Positions 1 through 8,210 of a DNA stretch of 64,000 nt are shown in pieces. Source of the stretch: Oscillospiraceae bacterium (lineage in GTDB: Bacteria; Bacillota; Clostridia; Oscillospirales; Ruminococcaceae); assembly GCA_019423755.1 (NCBI GenBank), contig JAHZAU010000003.1:83887-147886 (forward strand), given 5' to 3'. The notes beneath the pieces are model-generated. The model ran no database searches. It was not told the DNA's origin and was given only the letters and a program-made list of their open reading frames with translations. The translations under genes were made by a program, and so were the position numbers. Numbering within the stretch: position 1 is the first letter of the stretch; each line of letters begins with the position of its first letter.

Positions 1-553
1 CCGCTTCGGCCTCGCGGAGAGCGTCGCGGGCGTCGTCCACGTTGCCTTCCAGCTGGCTTTCCGCGATGCGGAAGTTCTCTCTGGCGTCGGATACCGCTGC
101 GCGGGCGTCCCGCACGGCGGCGTCCGCTTGCAGCACGCTGGAATCCAGGTTCTCTTCGTAGTTATTCTTGGCGTTTTCGTAGGCCTTCTGGCTCATCTCG
201 ATCTGCAGGTCCGCCTGCTGCTGGGCAGTGGCGTAGCTAGCCTGCTGCTGGGCCAGGTCCAGCTGAAGGTCATCGGATTTCAGCAGGCAGAGCACATCCC
301 CGGCCTGCACCTGGTCGCCGACCTCCACGTTGACCTGCTCCACTGGGTAGTTGAGGGTAGAGTAAACCTTGCGGCCGTCCTCGCTTTCCACGGTGCCGGT
401 CAGGCTGACGGTGTTCTGCAGCTGCATGGTCTCCAGGGTGGTGGTGCTGACCAGCACGCCTGCGGCTGCGCCTTGGGAGGAAAGGTTGGTCCAGATCAAT
501 GCCCCGGCGGCCAGGACACATACCGCGGGGATCACGACTTTCTTTTTCAACAT
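1..553 (-). CDS. HlyD-type efflux adaptor (membrane fusion protein), 5' part only
   Basis: This is the N-terminal part (about 184 residues) of a periplasmic-adaptor-like protein; the gene continues past the left edge. It starts MLKKKVVIPA with a single N-terminal membrane anchor (about residues 5-25). A biotinyl-lipoyl-like half motif follows (VEVGDQVQAGDVLCLL, about 75-90), then a long Ala/Gln/Glu-rich helical hairpin. That order is typical of HlyD/MacA adaptors, which in Gram-positives pair with MacB-type ABC exporters. The partner is probably beyond the window. The ATG at 553 is preceded by AAGGAG at good spacing, and a consensus-like promoter lies at 594-621. The family call is firm; the exported substrate is unknown. 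Confidence 0.85.
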   Translation of the reverse strand, partial: MLKKKVVIPAVCVLAAGALIWTNLSSQGAAAGVLVSTTTLETMQLQNTVSLTGTVESEDGRKVYSTLNYPVEQVNVEVGDQVQAGDVLCLLKSDDLQLDLAQQQASYATAQQQADLQIEMSQKAYENAKNNYEENLDSSVLQADAAVRDARAAVSDARENFRIAESQLEGNVDDARDALREAEA

Positions 554-593
554 AATCGCTTCTCCTTGCTTATTGTACTAATGAACTAATACA

Positions 594-621
594 ATAATAT
601 CATCAACTTTTTCATTGTCAA
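594..621 (-). promoter_or_regulatory. Sigma-A-type promoter of the HlyD-like gene
   Basis: On the minus strand the -35 TTGACA (616-621) and the -10 TATTAT (594-599) are separated by 16 nt. The element lies 41 nt upstream of the adaptor start codon. The surrounding 60 bases are strikingly AT-rich compared with the rest of the window. Confidence 0.7.
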
Positions 622-1034
622 GAGGATGGAAGAAAAATTTCCCTCACCGGGCGGCCAGGCCCGTACCCTCCTCTTAATAGAGCCATTTTTGAAAATAGGA
701 CGGAACAGAATCAGTATACGCCCCCGGACCTTTGGTTACAATATCCAAAAAAGCCAAGATTCTTTCCGCCCCAATCCACGGGATTGGCAGGATTGCCCGG
801 CCTTCATACTCTGGACATAATTCCGTCACACTCTTCCCTTTTTTCTCCTTCGTCCTTTCATCAAACGAAGAAACACCGCCGTTTTCTTCACCTTACCCCC
901 AGCGGGTGGCGAAATTTTCCCCTGCCGCTTTGTAACTCTTGGAAGCGACGGCCTTGCTGCATCACCCGGCGCCCCGGCGGGGCATACTGGGAGTGCAATC
1001 AACGGGGCCTGGCCCCACAAGGAGGAAACGCCAA
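622..1034. other. Intergenic region upstream of sigG
   Basis: About 410 bases lie between the divergent HlyD-like promoter and sigG, and I see no convincing coding frame in them. Several overlapping short frames exist but lack ribosome binding sites. A short GC palindrome (GCCCCGGCGGGGC) lies near 971-983. A forespore-type sigG promoter is expected here, but I could not identify a match I trust. Confidence 0.4.
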
Positions 1035-1811
1035 GTGTACAGCAAGGTGGAGATCTGCGGGGTGGATACCTCCCGCCTGCCGGTTCTGCGGGAATCGGAA
1101 AAACTGGAGCTGCTGCGCCGGGTGCGCCAGGGGGACCGAGCCGCCCGGGACGCCTTGATCCAGGGCAACCTGCGGCTGGTGCTCAGCGTGGTGCAGCGCT
1201 TTGCCAACCGGGGAGAAAGCATGGACGACCTGTTCCAGGTGGGCTGCATCGGCCTGATGAAGGCCATCGACCACTTCGACGCCGACAAGATGGTGCGCTT
1301 TTCCACCTACGGCGTGCCGATGATCGCCGGGGAGATCCGGCGCTTCCTCCGGGACAGCGCCCCCATCCGGGTCAGCCGCTCCCTGCGGGACACCGCCTAT
1401 CGGGCGCTGCAGGCCCGGGAAGCCCTGACCGCCGAGCAGAACCGGGAACCCACCCCCGAGCAGATCGCCCAGCGGCTGGGCTGCAGCCGCCAGGAGGTGG
1501 TGCTGGCCCTGGAAGCCATCACCGACCCAGTCTCCCTCTTTGAGCCGGTGTTCACCGACAGCGGCGACCCGCTCTGCGTCATGGACCAGGTGGGCAGCCT
1601 GGAGGACGACCGCGACTGGCTGGACGAGATCTGCATCCGCGACACCATCCAAAGCCTGGAACCCCGGGAGCGGCGCATCCTGTCGCTGCGGTTTCTCACC
1701 GGGCGCACCCAGATGGAGGTAGCCAAAGAGATCGGTATCAGCCAGGCCCAGGTCTCCCGCCTGGAAAAGGCCGCGCTGGACAAGCTGCGCCAAGCCGGGG
1801 GCCCGGCTTGA
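1035..1811 (+). CDS. sigG: RNA polymerase sporulation sigma factor SigG
   Basis: This 258-residue protein is the late forespore sigma factor. Its N-terminus carries the SigG hallmark KVEICGVDTSRLPVL. It is followed by region 2 (NLRLVLSVVQRF, DDLFQVGCIGLMKAID, and FSTYGVPMIAGEIRRFLRD for -10 recognition), region 3 (IRVSRSLRDTAYRALQ) and region 4 with the HTH segment TQMEVAKEIGISQAQVSRLEK. Length matches B. subtilis SigG (260). I chose the GTG at 1035 because AAGGAGGAAACG precedes it and the protein then begins exactly at the family's N-terminus. In many spore formers sigG follows spoIIGA and sigE; here the upstream gene is a divergent efflux adaptor. Identification is very secure. Confidence 0.95.
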   Translation: MYSKVEICGVDTSRLPVLRESEKLELLRRVRQGDRAARDALIQGNLRLVLSVVQRFANRGESMDDLFQVGCIGLMKAIDHFDADKMVRFSTYGVPMIAGEIRRFLRDSAPIRVSRSLRDTAYRALQAREALTAEQNREPTPEQIAQRLGCSRQEVVLALEAITDPVSLFEPVFTDSGDPLCVMDQVGSLEDDRDWLDEICIRDTIQSLEPRERRILSLRFLTGRTQMEVAKEIGISQAQVSRLEKAALDKLRQAGGPA

Positions 1812-1872
1812 TCCCGTGCTCCCAGCATACACCGTCCACCCGCTGGAAGGTCAAGCATTTTCGGTCGCTTGA

Positions 1873-1901
1873 TTGTGTTTGCCGCCAATTTATGCTATGA
1901 T
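1873..1901 (+). promoter_or_regulatory. Promoter of the DinG-like helicase gene
   Basis: A -35-like TTGTGT (1873-1878) is followed after 17 nt by the -10 TATGAT (1896-1901), which carries an extended TG-C just upstream. It sits 33 nt before the helicase start codon. Confidence 0.6.
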
Positions 1902-1934
1902 GAAGCTGATTCATCCGAAAAAGGAGGGCCTCAC

Positions 1935-4352
1935 ATGGACCGTCAACCCCTCCGCCTGCCCATCCGGGGTCTGGCGGAGTTTTTATTGCGCCGGGGCGAT
2001 ATCGACGCCGCCGGTTCCAGCCCGGACCGGGCCGCCGAGGGCGCGCGCATCCACCGCCAGCTACAAAAGCGCTTCCGCCAGCAGTATGGTGACGCCTACC
2101 GCTGCGAGGTTTCCTTGAGCGCCGAGGTGGCGGACGGGGAGCTGCTCTACCGGCTGGAAGGCCGGGCCGACGGAGTTCTGGAAGAGGACGGCCAACTGAC
2201 CGTAGACGAGATCAAGACCACCCTCCACCCGCTGGAAGACCTTTCGGATGAGAGTTTCCCCGCCCACTGGGCCCAGGCCGCCTGCTACGGGTATATCCTC
2301 AGCCGCCAGCAGGACCTCCCCCTGGTAAGGCTGCGGCTCCTTTACTACCAGGTGGAGACCCAGGAGGAGCGCGCCTTTCTGCGCACCCTTACCGCCCAGC
2401 AGCTGGAAGACGAGGTGAACGCCCTGCTGGAGCAGTACCGCCCCTGGGCGCTGATGCAGCAAGACTGGCAGGCCCGGCGCACCTCGTCCATCCAGGCGCT
2501 GGGCTTCCCCTTTGGCGCCTACCGCCCGGGGCAGCGCCAGATGGCCGCCGCTGTCTACCGCACCATCCAGCGCAGCGGGCGGCTTTACTGCCAGGCGCCC
2601 ACCGGCATCGGCAAAACTATGTCCGCCCTCTTCCCCGCCATCAAGGCCATGGGCGAGGGACTGACTCAGCGGCTGTTCTTCCTGACGGCTCGCACCATCG
2701 GCCGGCAGGCGGCCTTACAGGCGCTGGACGTATTGCAGCAGCAGGGTCTTTGCCTGCGGAGCCTGACCCTCACCGCCAAGGACAAGGTCTGCTTTTTGGA
2801 AGAACGCTCCTGCAATCCCCAGGACTGCCCCTGGGCCAGAGGATACTACGACCGCATCAACGCCGCCCTTTTTGAGCTGCTCAACGGTCCGCCGGACCTG
2901 ACCCGGGAGCGGCTGGAACAGCACGCCCGCACCCACCGGCTCTGTCCTTTCGAGCTGGCGCTGGACGCCTCCCTGTTCTGCGACCTGGTCATCGGGGACT
3001 ACAACTATCTTTTTGACCCGGTGGTGAACCTGCACCGCCTGCTGGACGCCCAAAGCCGCTCGGTGTTCCTCATCGACGAGGCCCACAACCTGGTGGACCG
3101 CTCCCGGAAGATGTATTCCGCTCTGCTGGAAAAGTCCGCCTTCCTGGCGCTGAAAAAGGAGATCCCTGCCCAGCAGAAGAGCCTGCGCCGGGCGCTGGAC
3201 CAGGTGAGCCGGGGCTTCCTTCCCCTGCGGGACGCCGCCGCCCAGGAGGACGGGCAGTTCCTCATTTTGGAGGACCAGCCGGAGGACGGCCCCCTGGCCG
3301 AAGCCTGGCAGGAGCTGGACACCCGCTTGGAAAAACTGGACCGCAAGATGACCGCCTGGCTGGAAGAGCACCGGGGGCAGAACCCGCCCGAGGGCTTCCT
3401 GCCGCTGTTTTTTGAACTGCGGTTTTACCTCCGTATCCGGGAGCTTGCCGACCAAGGCTATCGACGGGTCTGCACCGCTCGGGGCTCCAACGCCAAGGTC
3501 CGTCTGCTTTGCCTGGACCCGTCACCGCAGATCGACCGCTGCCTCCGTCAGGGCCGGGCCGCAGTGTTCTTCTCCGCCACCCTGACCCCTTCGGAATATT
3601 ACATTTCAGTGTTGGGCGGGCTTCCGGCCCCGGAGCCGGACCCCAAGGCCCCGCCGGTGCTGCGCTGCATCCTCCCCTCCCCCTATCCCCAGGAAAACCT
3701 GGGCCTTTTCGTCGCCCGGCGGGTCAGCACCCGCTACCAGCACCGGGAACAGAGCCTGCCCCAGCTGGCCCAGCTGCTGCACACCTTCTGCACCGCCAAA
3801 GCGGGGAACTATCTGCTCTGCTTCCCCTCCTACCGCTATCTGCAGCAAGGCTTGGAAGCGCTGCGCCCCTTCCTCCCGGACAGCTGCCATATTCTCGTCC
3901 AGCAGCCCTCCATGACCGAGGAGGAACGAGAGGAATTTCTGGAACAGTTCACACCCGGCGGGCAGACCATCGCCTTCTGCGTGCTGGGCGGACTCTTTAC
4001 CGAGGGTATCGACCTGCGGGGCGACCGTCTCATCGGTGCGGCCATCGTGGGGGTGGGCCTGCCGCAGATCAGCCGGGAGCTGGACCTGCTGCGCCGCTAC
4101 TACGACCAGCGCCCGGGCCGCCCGCCGGAGGGCTTTGCCTTTGCTTACCAATACCCCGGCATGAACCGGGTGCAGCAGGCCGCCGGGCGGGTTATCCGCT
4201 CGGAAACGGACAAGGGTGCCGTCCTTCTGGTGGACGACCGCTTCCTCCTGCCGGATTACAACCGCCTGCTGCCGGAGCATTGGAGCCACCGCAAGGTAAC
4301 CGACAGTGCCGAGGAACTTCGACAGCAACTGGAAGATTTCTGGGCCCATTGA
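1935..4352 (+). CDS. DinG/Rad3-family ATP-dependent DNA helicase with N-terminal PD-(D/E)XK-like domain
   Basis: This is an 805-residue superfamily 2 helicase of the XPD/DinG type. Residues 1-190 contain a PD-(D/E)XK nuclease-like core (GRAD at 76-79, then DEIK at 91-94). The helicase has Walker A APTGIGKT (221-228), four cysteines spaced for a 4Fe-4S cluster (C286, C293, C298, C337) and the DEAH box (381-384). The C-terminal RecA domain has GGLFTEGIDL and the arginine-rich motif QAAGRVIR. The DEAH box with an iron-sulfur domain marks the DinG/XPD branch, which unwinds 5'-3' in repair or R-loop removal. The ATG at 1935 follows AAGGAGGGCC. Whether the nuclease domain is active cannot be told from sequence, but the catalytic D, E and K are present. 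Confidence 0.88.
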   Translation: MDRQPLRLPIRGLAEFLLRRGDIDAAGSSPDRAAEGARIHRQLQKRFRQQYGDAYRCEVSLSAEVADGELLYRLEGRADGVLEEDGQLTVDEIKTTLHPLEDLSDESFPAHWAQAACYGYILSRQQDLPLVRLRLLYYQVETQEERAFLRTLTAQQLEDEVNALLEQYRPWALMQQDWQARRTSSIQALGFPFGAYRPGQRQMAAAVYRTIQRSGRLYCQAPTGIGKTMSALFPAIKAMGEGLTQRLFFLTARTIGRQAALQALDVLQQQGLCLRSLTLTAKDKVCFLEERSCNPQDCPWARGYYDRINAALFELLNGPPDLTRERLEQHARTHRLCPFELALDASLFCDLVIGDYNYLFDPVVNLHRLLDAQSRSVFLIDEAHNLVDRSRKMYSALLEKSAFLALKKEIPAQQKSLRRALDQVSRGFLPLRDAAAQEDGQFLILEDQPEDGPLAEAWQELDTRLEKLDRKMTAWLEEHRGQNPPEGFLPLFFELRFYLRIRELADQGYRRVCTARGSNAKVRLLCLDPSPQIDRCLRQGRAAVFFSATLTPSEYYISVLGGLPAPEPDPKAPPVLRCILPSPYPQENLGLFVARRVSTRYQHREQSLPQLAQLLHTFCTAKAGNYLLCFPSYRYLQQGLEALRPFLPDSCHILVQQPSMTEEEREEFLEQFTPGGQTIAFCVLGGLFTEGIDLRGDRLIGAAIVGVGLPQISRELDLLRRYYDQRPGRPPEGFAFAYQYPGMNRVQQAAGRVIRSETDKGAVLLVDDRFLLPDYNRLLPEHWSHRKVTDSAEELRQQLEDFWAH

Positions 4353-4422
4353 CATGACAGGAAATATATGGTACTCTACCTACAGTATTTTGCCATTGGC
4401 ATAGGAATGGAAGGAGAGGACC

Positions 4423-5187
4423 ATGAAATTGTTCCAACATCGCAAAGCGCTTTCGCTGCTGCTCTGTGCCTGCCTGCTTTTGGGCACAACTGCCTGCTCG
4501 CAGGAAGCAGAAACCGACATGCCGGAGGAGGAACCGACTGTTTCCGCCGAATTAGAGGCGGACGAGCCTGCCGCATCGGAGGACGAGGAAGCAAAAGCCA
4601 AGGAGGAAGCCGAAGCAAAAGCGGCCGCCGAGGCCAAGGCCGCGGAAGAGGCTGCTGCTAAAGCGGCTCAGGAGAAGGCTGCTGCCGAAGCTAAGGCTGC
4701 CGAGGAAGCTGCCGCCAAAGCAGCCCAGGAGAAGGCCGCCGCCGAAGCCAAAGCCGCGGAAGAAGCCGCTGCTAAGGCCGCTCAGGAGAAGGCTGCTGCT
4801 GAAGCCAAAGCTGCTGAGGAAGCCGCCGCCAAACTGGCCCAGGAAAAAGCCGCTGCCGAAGCCAAAGCCGCCCAGGAAGCTGCTGCCAAAGCTGCCGAAG
4901 AGGCTGCCCGTCAGGCGGAGGAAGCCCGTTCCTCCGGCCGCGGTACCACCACCAGCAGCAGTTCCACCTCCACCGAGTTTACCGGTTCGCTGCAGGAAGC
5001 CCCATCAACCAACGAGGTCACCGGCGAGCTGGGTCAGACCGCTTACTGGACGCCCGGCGGAAAGTCCTATCATTTTTCGAAAGACTGCGTTACCCTCAAG
5101 CGCTCCAAAACCATCCTTAGTGGGACCTTGCAGGATGCGCTCAACGCCAAGAAAAAAGACCCGTGCAACGTCTGTGCCAACGGGTAA
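4423..5187 (+). CDS. Probable lipoprotein with Ala/Glu/Lys helical repeats and a C-terminal HxxxxC...CxxC domain
   Basis: This 254-residue secreted protein has a basic, hydrophobic signal peptide ending LLLGTTAC, with Cys25 as the likely lipidated residue; threonine at -3 makes the lipobox imperfect. An acidic linker follows, then five near-identical 19-residue units (residues 68-162) rich in Ala, Lys and Glu, predicted to form a long rigid helix or coiled coil. A Ser/Thr linker leads to a C-terminal domain with YHFSKDC (H217, C222) and DPCNVC (C248, C251). That pattern resembles small metal-binding modules at the ends of secreted nucleases and ComEC-type proteins. I infer a surface-anchored stalk presenting a zinc-binding head. 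The function is unknown. Confidence 0.75.
   Translation: MKLFQHRKALSLLLCACLLLGTTACSQEAETDMPEEEPTVSAELEADEPAASEDEEAKAKEEAEAKAAAEAKAAEEAAAKAAQEKAAAEAKAAEEAAAKAAQEKAAAEAKAAEEAAAKAAQEKAAAEAKAAEEAAAKLAQEKAAAEAKAAQEAAAKAAEEAARQAEEARSSGRGTTTSSSSTSTEFTGSLQEAPSTNEVTGELGQTAYWTPGGKSYHFSKDCVTLKRSKTILSGTLQDALNAKKKDPCNVCANG
4624..4908 (+). repeat. Five tandem 57-bp coding repeats
   Basis: Five consecutive 57-bp units encode 19-residue blocks of the type AAEAKAAEEAAAKAAQEKA. The first four are nearly identical in protein; the fifth has diverged (QEAAAKAAEEA). Synonymous differences between units show that the protein pattern, rather than the DNA, is being conserved. Such arrays can change copy number by slippage or recombination. 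Confidence 0.9.
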
Positions 5188-5204
5188 ACCATCCCAAAAC
5201 ACAC

Positions 5205-5244
5205 AAAAGCCCACCCAGAAGTTTCCGGGTGGGCTTTTGCTTTA
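5205..5244. terminator. Bidirectional intrinsic terminator
   Basis: A perfect stem of AAAAGCCCACC with GGTGGGCTTTT encloses a short loop and is followed by T-rich sequence on the plus strand. Its A-rich left arm supplies a U-tract on the minus strand too. It separates the convergent lipoprotein and CotH-kinase genes. Confidence 0.85.
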
Positions 5245-5273
5245 TTCTATTTTGAAAGGATGAAGAAGAAATC

Positions 5274-7505
5274 TTAGCGACGGAACCGCCAGGCGATTCC
5301 CAAACCGACCACCAATACCAGAACCGAACCGTCCAACAGAGCGACGATCGTGCCGGTGGAAGCGGTTTCCTCTACCGTCGACTGTCCCCAAGGCGGCATC
5401 CCGCCGTTACCGCGAGAAAAGCGGGAATCTTCGGTTTCACCGGCTCCCGAAGCGCTTTGGGCACTTTCTTCCGCCGGTTGTTCACCGCTACTATCCGCCG
5501 ATGCGGTTGCCGATTCGGTTTCGGTACTCTGCTCGGCCATTCCACCAAAGGGAAGTTCCGGAGGTTGGGCGAAGTCCCGGGCTTCTGTGCCAGGCTGTGC
5601 CGAACCGCCTTCCGCTACAGAATCATTCGTTTGGGAGGAAACGGCAGACGCTTCGCCTTCTGTTCCCTCTCCCGGCACCTCACCAAAGGGCAGTTCCGGC
5701 GGCTGGGTGAAGTTTTGGGCTTCGCCACTCGGCTGCTGACCTTCTGCTGCAAAGTGATCTGCAGAAGCGGAATCGGTCGTCTCGGCGTTCGGGTTTCGCA
5801 TCCCGCCGGGACGCTGCTGGGTCTGTACGGAACCATTTTCCGAAACGGTATCCGTGCTTTCTGCCGGCGGAGAAGCCGTCTCCGCCTCACCAGAGGTATC
5901 TGCGGTAGTTTCCTGGTTCCTCTGGCCGGGGAAGGCACGGTCCATACCGCCGCGGCCGCCGCCCATACCCATAGAACCCATATCCGAAATGGACAGGTTC
6001 GAAGCATCCACCAGCGAATCCGGGTCCGCCTGCTGCCCTTCCTGGGTGGAGGGGATGGTCCCATCCAGCTGACCCTGTACGCTTTGGGCACGCAACTGGC
6101 AGAAGCTGCGCAGTGCGTCAACAGCGGTCTCAAACTCCTCCACCGTGCAGAACTTGGTCGGGTCCTTCTCCACATAGGGGGTGATCATCTGCACCACCTG
6201 TTCCAGCTCCAACTCAAAGGCGCCGCTGGAGAAGTATTCAGTCAAGAACTGCTGGAAGATGCTGTGATACAATTCGGTGTAGTCCTCTTCCTGGAAAATC
6301 CAGGCCAGCATGGGCCGGGAGTCCACCGTTCCGCCGGAAACCGGCGTGTCGATGGGATAGTTGACCAGGGAGGTAGCGTCGGAGCCGCCCACAAAGCCGC
6401 CGAAAGCCAAGTTATAATCCCAAGGGATCATGGAAAGCACACCGTCCTCCTCGTAGAGGTAGTAGTTGTGGATTATGGAGCCGGTGTAGCTGTCGAAGTT
6501 AGAGACAAAGTTATGGGCCACAAAGTACCGGATGACCGCTTCGATGTCTACGGTATTTTCCAGGTCCTCCCCTTCTCCCAGACGTTGCAGAGCTTCGATG
6601 AGCCGCTGCTGGTCGGCGTCGGAGATGTCGGTTTTGGCGTTTTCAAAGATGTTGGAGTAGCTGTCCGGGTCGTCGTCGGTATAGATCAGCGACACATCGC
6701 TGCTCCCCATGCTGCGGCCGCCGCCCATGCCCCCGCCTTCCGGGCGCTGTGGCATCTGGACAGAATCGCTGCCGCTTTCTCCGATGACGGCTTCTTCCTG
6801 CGGCAGAGCGGGAGGCTGCATCTGCTCCCTTTGGTCAGCGGAGTCCGACGAGTCCTCGGTCTGCTGTTCTTTGGGGCCGCCGCCCATCTGCGTGCTGTCC
6901 GGTTTATACAGCTCTCCGTAATCGCTGCCGTAGTTTCGTTCCAGGAAGCTTTCCTCCACCGCTTCCACCGCCAGATAAAGTCCCCAGTCCTCGCCGTTGA
7001 CCGTAATATATACAAAGCTGCACAAAGGGGCCGCCGCGCCGGCCTCTGCCATCATCCGGTAGCAGAGATAGTCCTTTAGGTAGGTGTTGTCCTGGATGAT
7101 GTTGTTAAGGCAGAGCTTATCCAGCCCGTGGTAGGTGATGGAGTCGTCGTAGTGGTCAAACTCGATCTTGAAGCTGTACCGGTCCCCGCCGCTGGCGGCC
7201 ACGTTCTGCAGGGAGGTGTTCCCCTTGGCGCGGATGGCCACGTTGGCGTATTCCTCCTGGTCGATGGTCACGGTACAGCTGGAATATTCCTCATTGGTGC
7301 AGGTTTCCAGAAAGCTGTCCCAGTCCTCCATGGTGATGTCCAGCGTGTGGACCCGGCTGGTGTCGAACAGCCGGTCCTCATAGCCCATGGTGTGGGACGC
7401 CGCGGTGATCCCAATCCGCTCCCCCTGCAGGAACACCACCGTCACCACCAGCACCACCGCCAGCATGGCGCAGCATATCTTGTCGATGTGCTTATATGCT
7501 GCCAT
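5274..7505 (-). CDS. CotH-kinase family protein, membrane anchored, with low-complexity tail
   Basis: This 743-residue protein has an N-terminal membrane segment (about 9-27), then a CotH domain. The domain has RAKGNTS near 93, SDYGELYKPD near 194-203 and MIPWDYNLAFGG at 359-370, matching the Lys and Asp signatures of CotH, an atypical protein kinase of spore coats and surfaces. A Pro/Gln/Ser/Met-rich insert interrupts the domain (about 204-270). The tail (about 480-720) is acidic low-complexity sequence with a duplicated PPELPFG motif, ending in a C-terminal membrane segment followed by RFRR. The ATG at 7505 follows AGGAGGGGC. It is the last gene of a three-gene unit with DUF4956 and VTC proteins, 12 nt after DUF4956. 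The kinase fold is well supported; the substrate is unknown. Confidence 0.88.
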   Translation of the reverse strand: MAAYKHIDKICCAMLAVVLVVTVVFLQGERIGITAASHTMGYEDRLFDTSRVHTLDITMEDWDSFLETCTNEEYSSCTVTIDQEEYANVAIRAKGNTSLQNVAASGGDRYSFKIEFDHYDDSITYHGLDKLCLNNIIQDNTYLKDYLCYRMMAEAGAAAPLCSFVYITVNGEDWGLYLAVEAVEESFLERNYGSDYGELYKPDSTQMGGGPKEQQTEDSSDSADQREQMQPPALPQEEAVIGESGSDSVQMPQRPEGGGMGGGRSMGSSDVSLIYTDDDPDSYSNIFENAKTDISDADQQRLIEALQRLGEGEDLENTVDIEAVIRYFVAHNFVSNFDSYTGSIIHNYYLYEEDGVLSMIPWDYNLAFGGFVGGSDATSLVNYPIDTPVSGGTVDSRPMLAWIFQEEDYTELYHSIFQQFLTEYFSSGAFELELEQVVQMITPYVEKDPTKFCTVEEFETAVDALRSFCQLRAQSVQGQLDGTIPSTQEGQQADPDSLVDASNLSISDMGSMGMGGGRGGMDRAFPGQRNQETTADTSGEAETASPPAESTDTVSENGSVQTQQRPGGMRNPNAETTDSASADHFAAEGQQPSGEAQNFTQPPELPFGEVPGEGTEGEASAVSSQTNDSVAEGGSAQPGTEARDFAQPPELPFGGMAEQSTETESATASADSSGEQPAEESAQSASGAGETEDSRFSRGNGGMPPWGQSTVEETASTGTIVALLDGSVLVLVVGLGIAWRFRR

Positions 7506-7517
7506 CAAAGCCCCTCC

Positions 7518-8189
7518 TTATCCCATGTAATCGCCGTTGTAGCTGACCAGCACCGCGCTGGTGACCCCCGGCATCTCCGCCAGGAAGTTGATAAAGTCGG
7601 TGTCGTCCTCCTTCATGCGGATCTCCAAATTCAGCTCGATCTCGCCCTTCTGCGCGGTCTTGCTTTTGACCACGCAGCGCTGAGTTTGCTCCTTGAGGAA
7701 GGCGGTGGCGTTTTTCTCGCTCTGATGGTCCTGACAGCGCAGCACCACGATGTAGGGGTTCTGGTGGGACTTTTTATTGACAAAGACAAGCAGAATCACG
7801 CCGATGACCACGCTGCCGAACACCGCCAGCGGGATCATACCCGCAGCTAAGATGATGCCCACCGCAATGGCCCAGAACAGGAACGCGATGTCCAGCGGCT
7901 CCTTGATGGCCGTCCGGAAACGGACGATGGAAAGGGCGCCGACCATGCCCAGGGAAAGGACCACGTTGGAGGTGACCGCCAGGATGACGATGGTGGTGAT
8001 CATGGTCAGTGCCACCAGGGTCACGCCGAAACTGGACGAGTACATAACGCCGGTAAAGGTCTTTTGATAAACGAGGAAGATAAGCATCCCCAGGCCGAAC
8101 GCCAGCAGCAAGGCCAGCACCATGTCCAGGATGCTGACGCTGGTGACGTTTTCCAGGAAGCTGGATTTAAAGATATCTTGAAATGTCAT
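7518..8189 (-). CDS. DUF4956 family integral membrane protein
   Basis: This 223-residue protein has four or five hydrophobic segments in its first 140 residues and a soluble C-terminal domain. The conserved stretch around GMVGALSIVRFRTAIKEPLD (about 84-103) is diagnostic of DUF4956. These proteins regularly co-occur with VTC-domain and CotH-kinase genes, as here. The C-terminal segment (YIVVLRCQ to the end) looks like a small alpha/beta regulatory domain. It starts at the ATG after AAAGGAGCC, 21 nt downstream of the VTC gene. The function is uncharacterised; a channel or transporter working with the VTC protein is plausible but is inference. Confidence 0.85.
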   Translation of the reverse strand: MTFQDIFKSSFLENVTSVSILDMVLALLLAFGLGMLIFLVYQKTFTGVMYSSSFGVTLVALTMITTIVILAVTSNVVLSLGMVGALSIVRFRTAIKEPLDIAFLFWAIAVGIILAAGMIPLAVFGSVVIGVILLVFVNKKSHQNPYIVVLRCQDHQSEKNATAFLKEQTQRCVVKSKTAQKGEIELNLEIRMKEDDTDFINFLAEMPGVTSAVLVSYNGDYMG

Positions 8190-8210
8190 ACAATTTGGCT
8201 CCTTTCAAAT

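Noticed and set aside
1792..1809. Perfect palindrome AAGCCGGG/CCCGGCTT at the end of sigG as a terminator.
   Set aside because: No T-tract follows on either strand, and most of it lies within the coding sequence.
4624..4908. Regular 57-bp repeats considered as a CRISPR array or satellite.
   Set aside because: The repeats are directly adjacent without spacers, stay in frame and encode a helical protein pattern.
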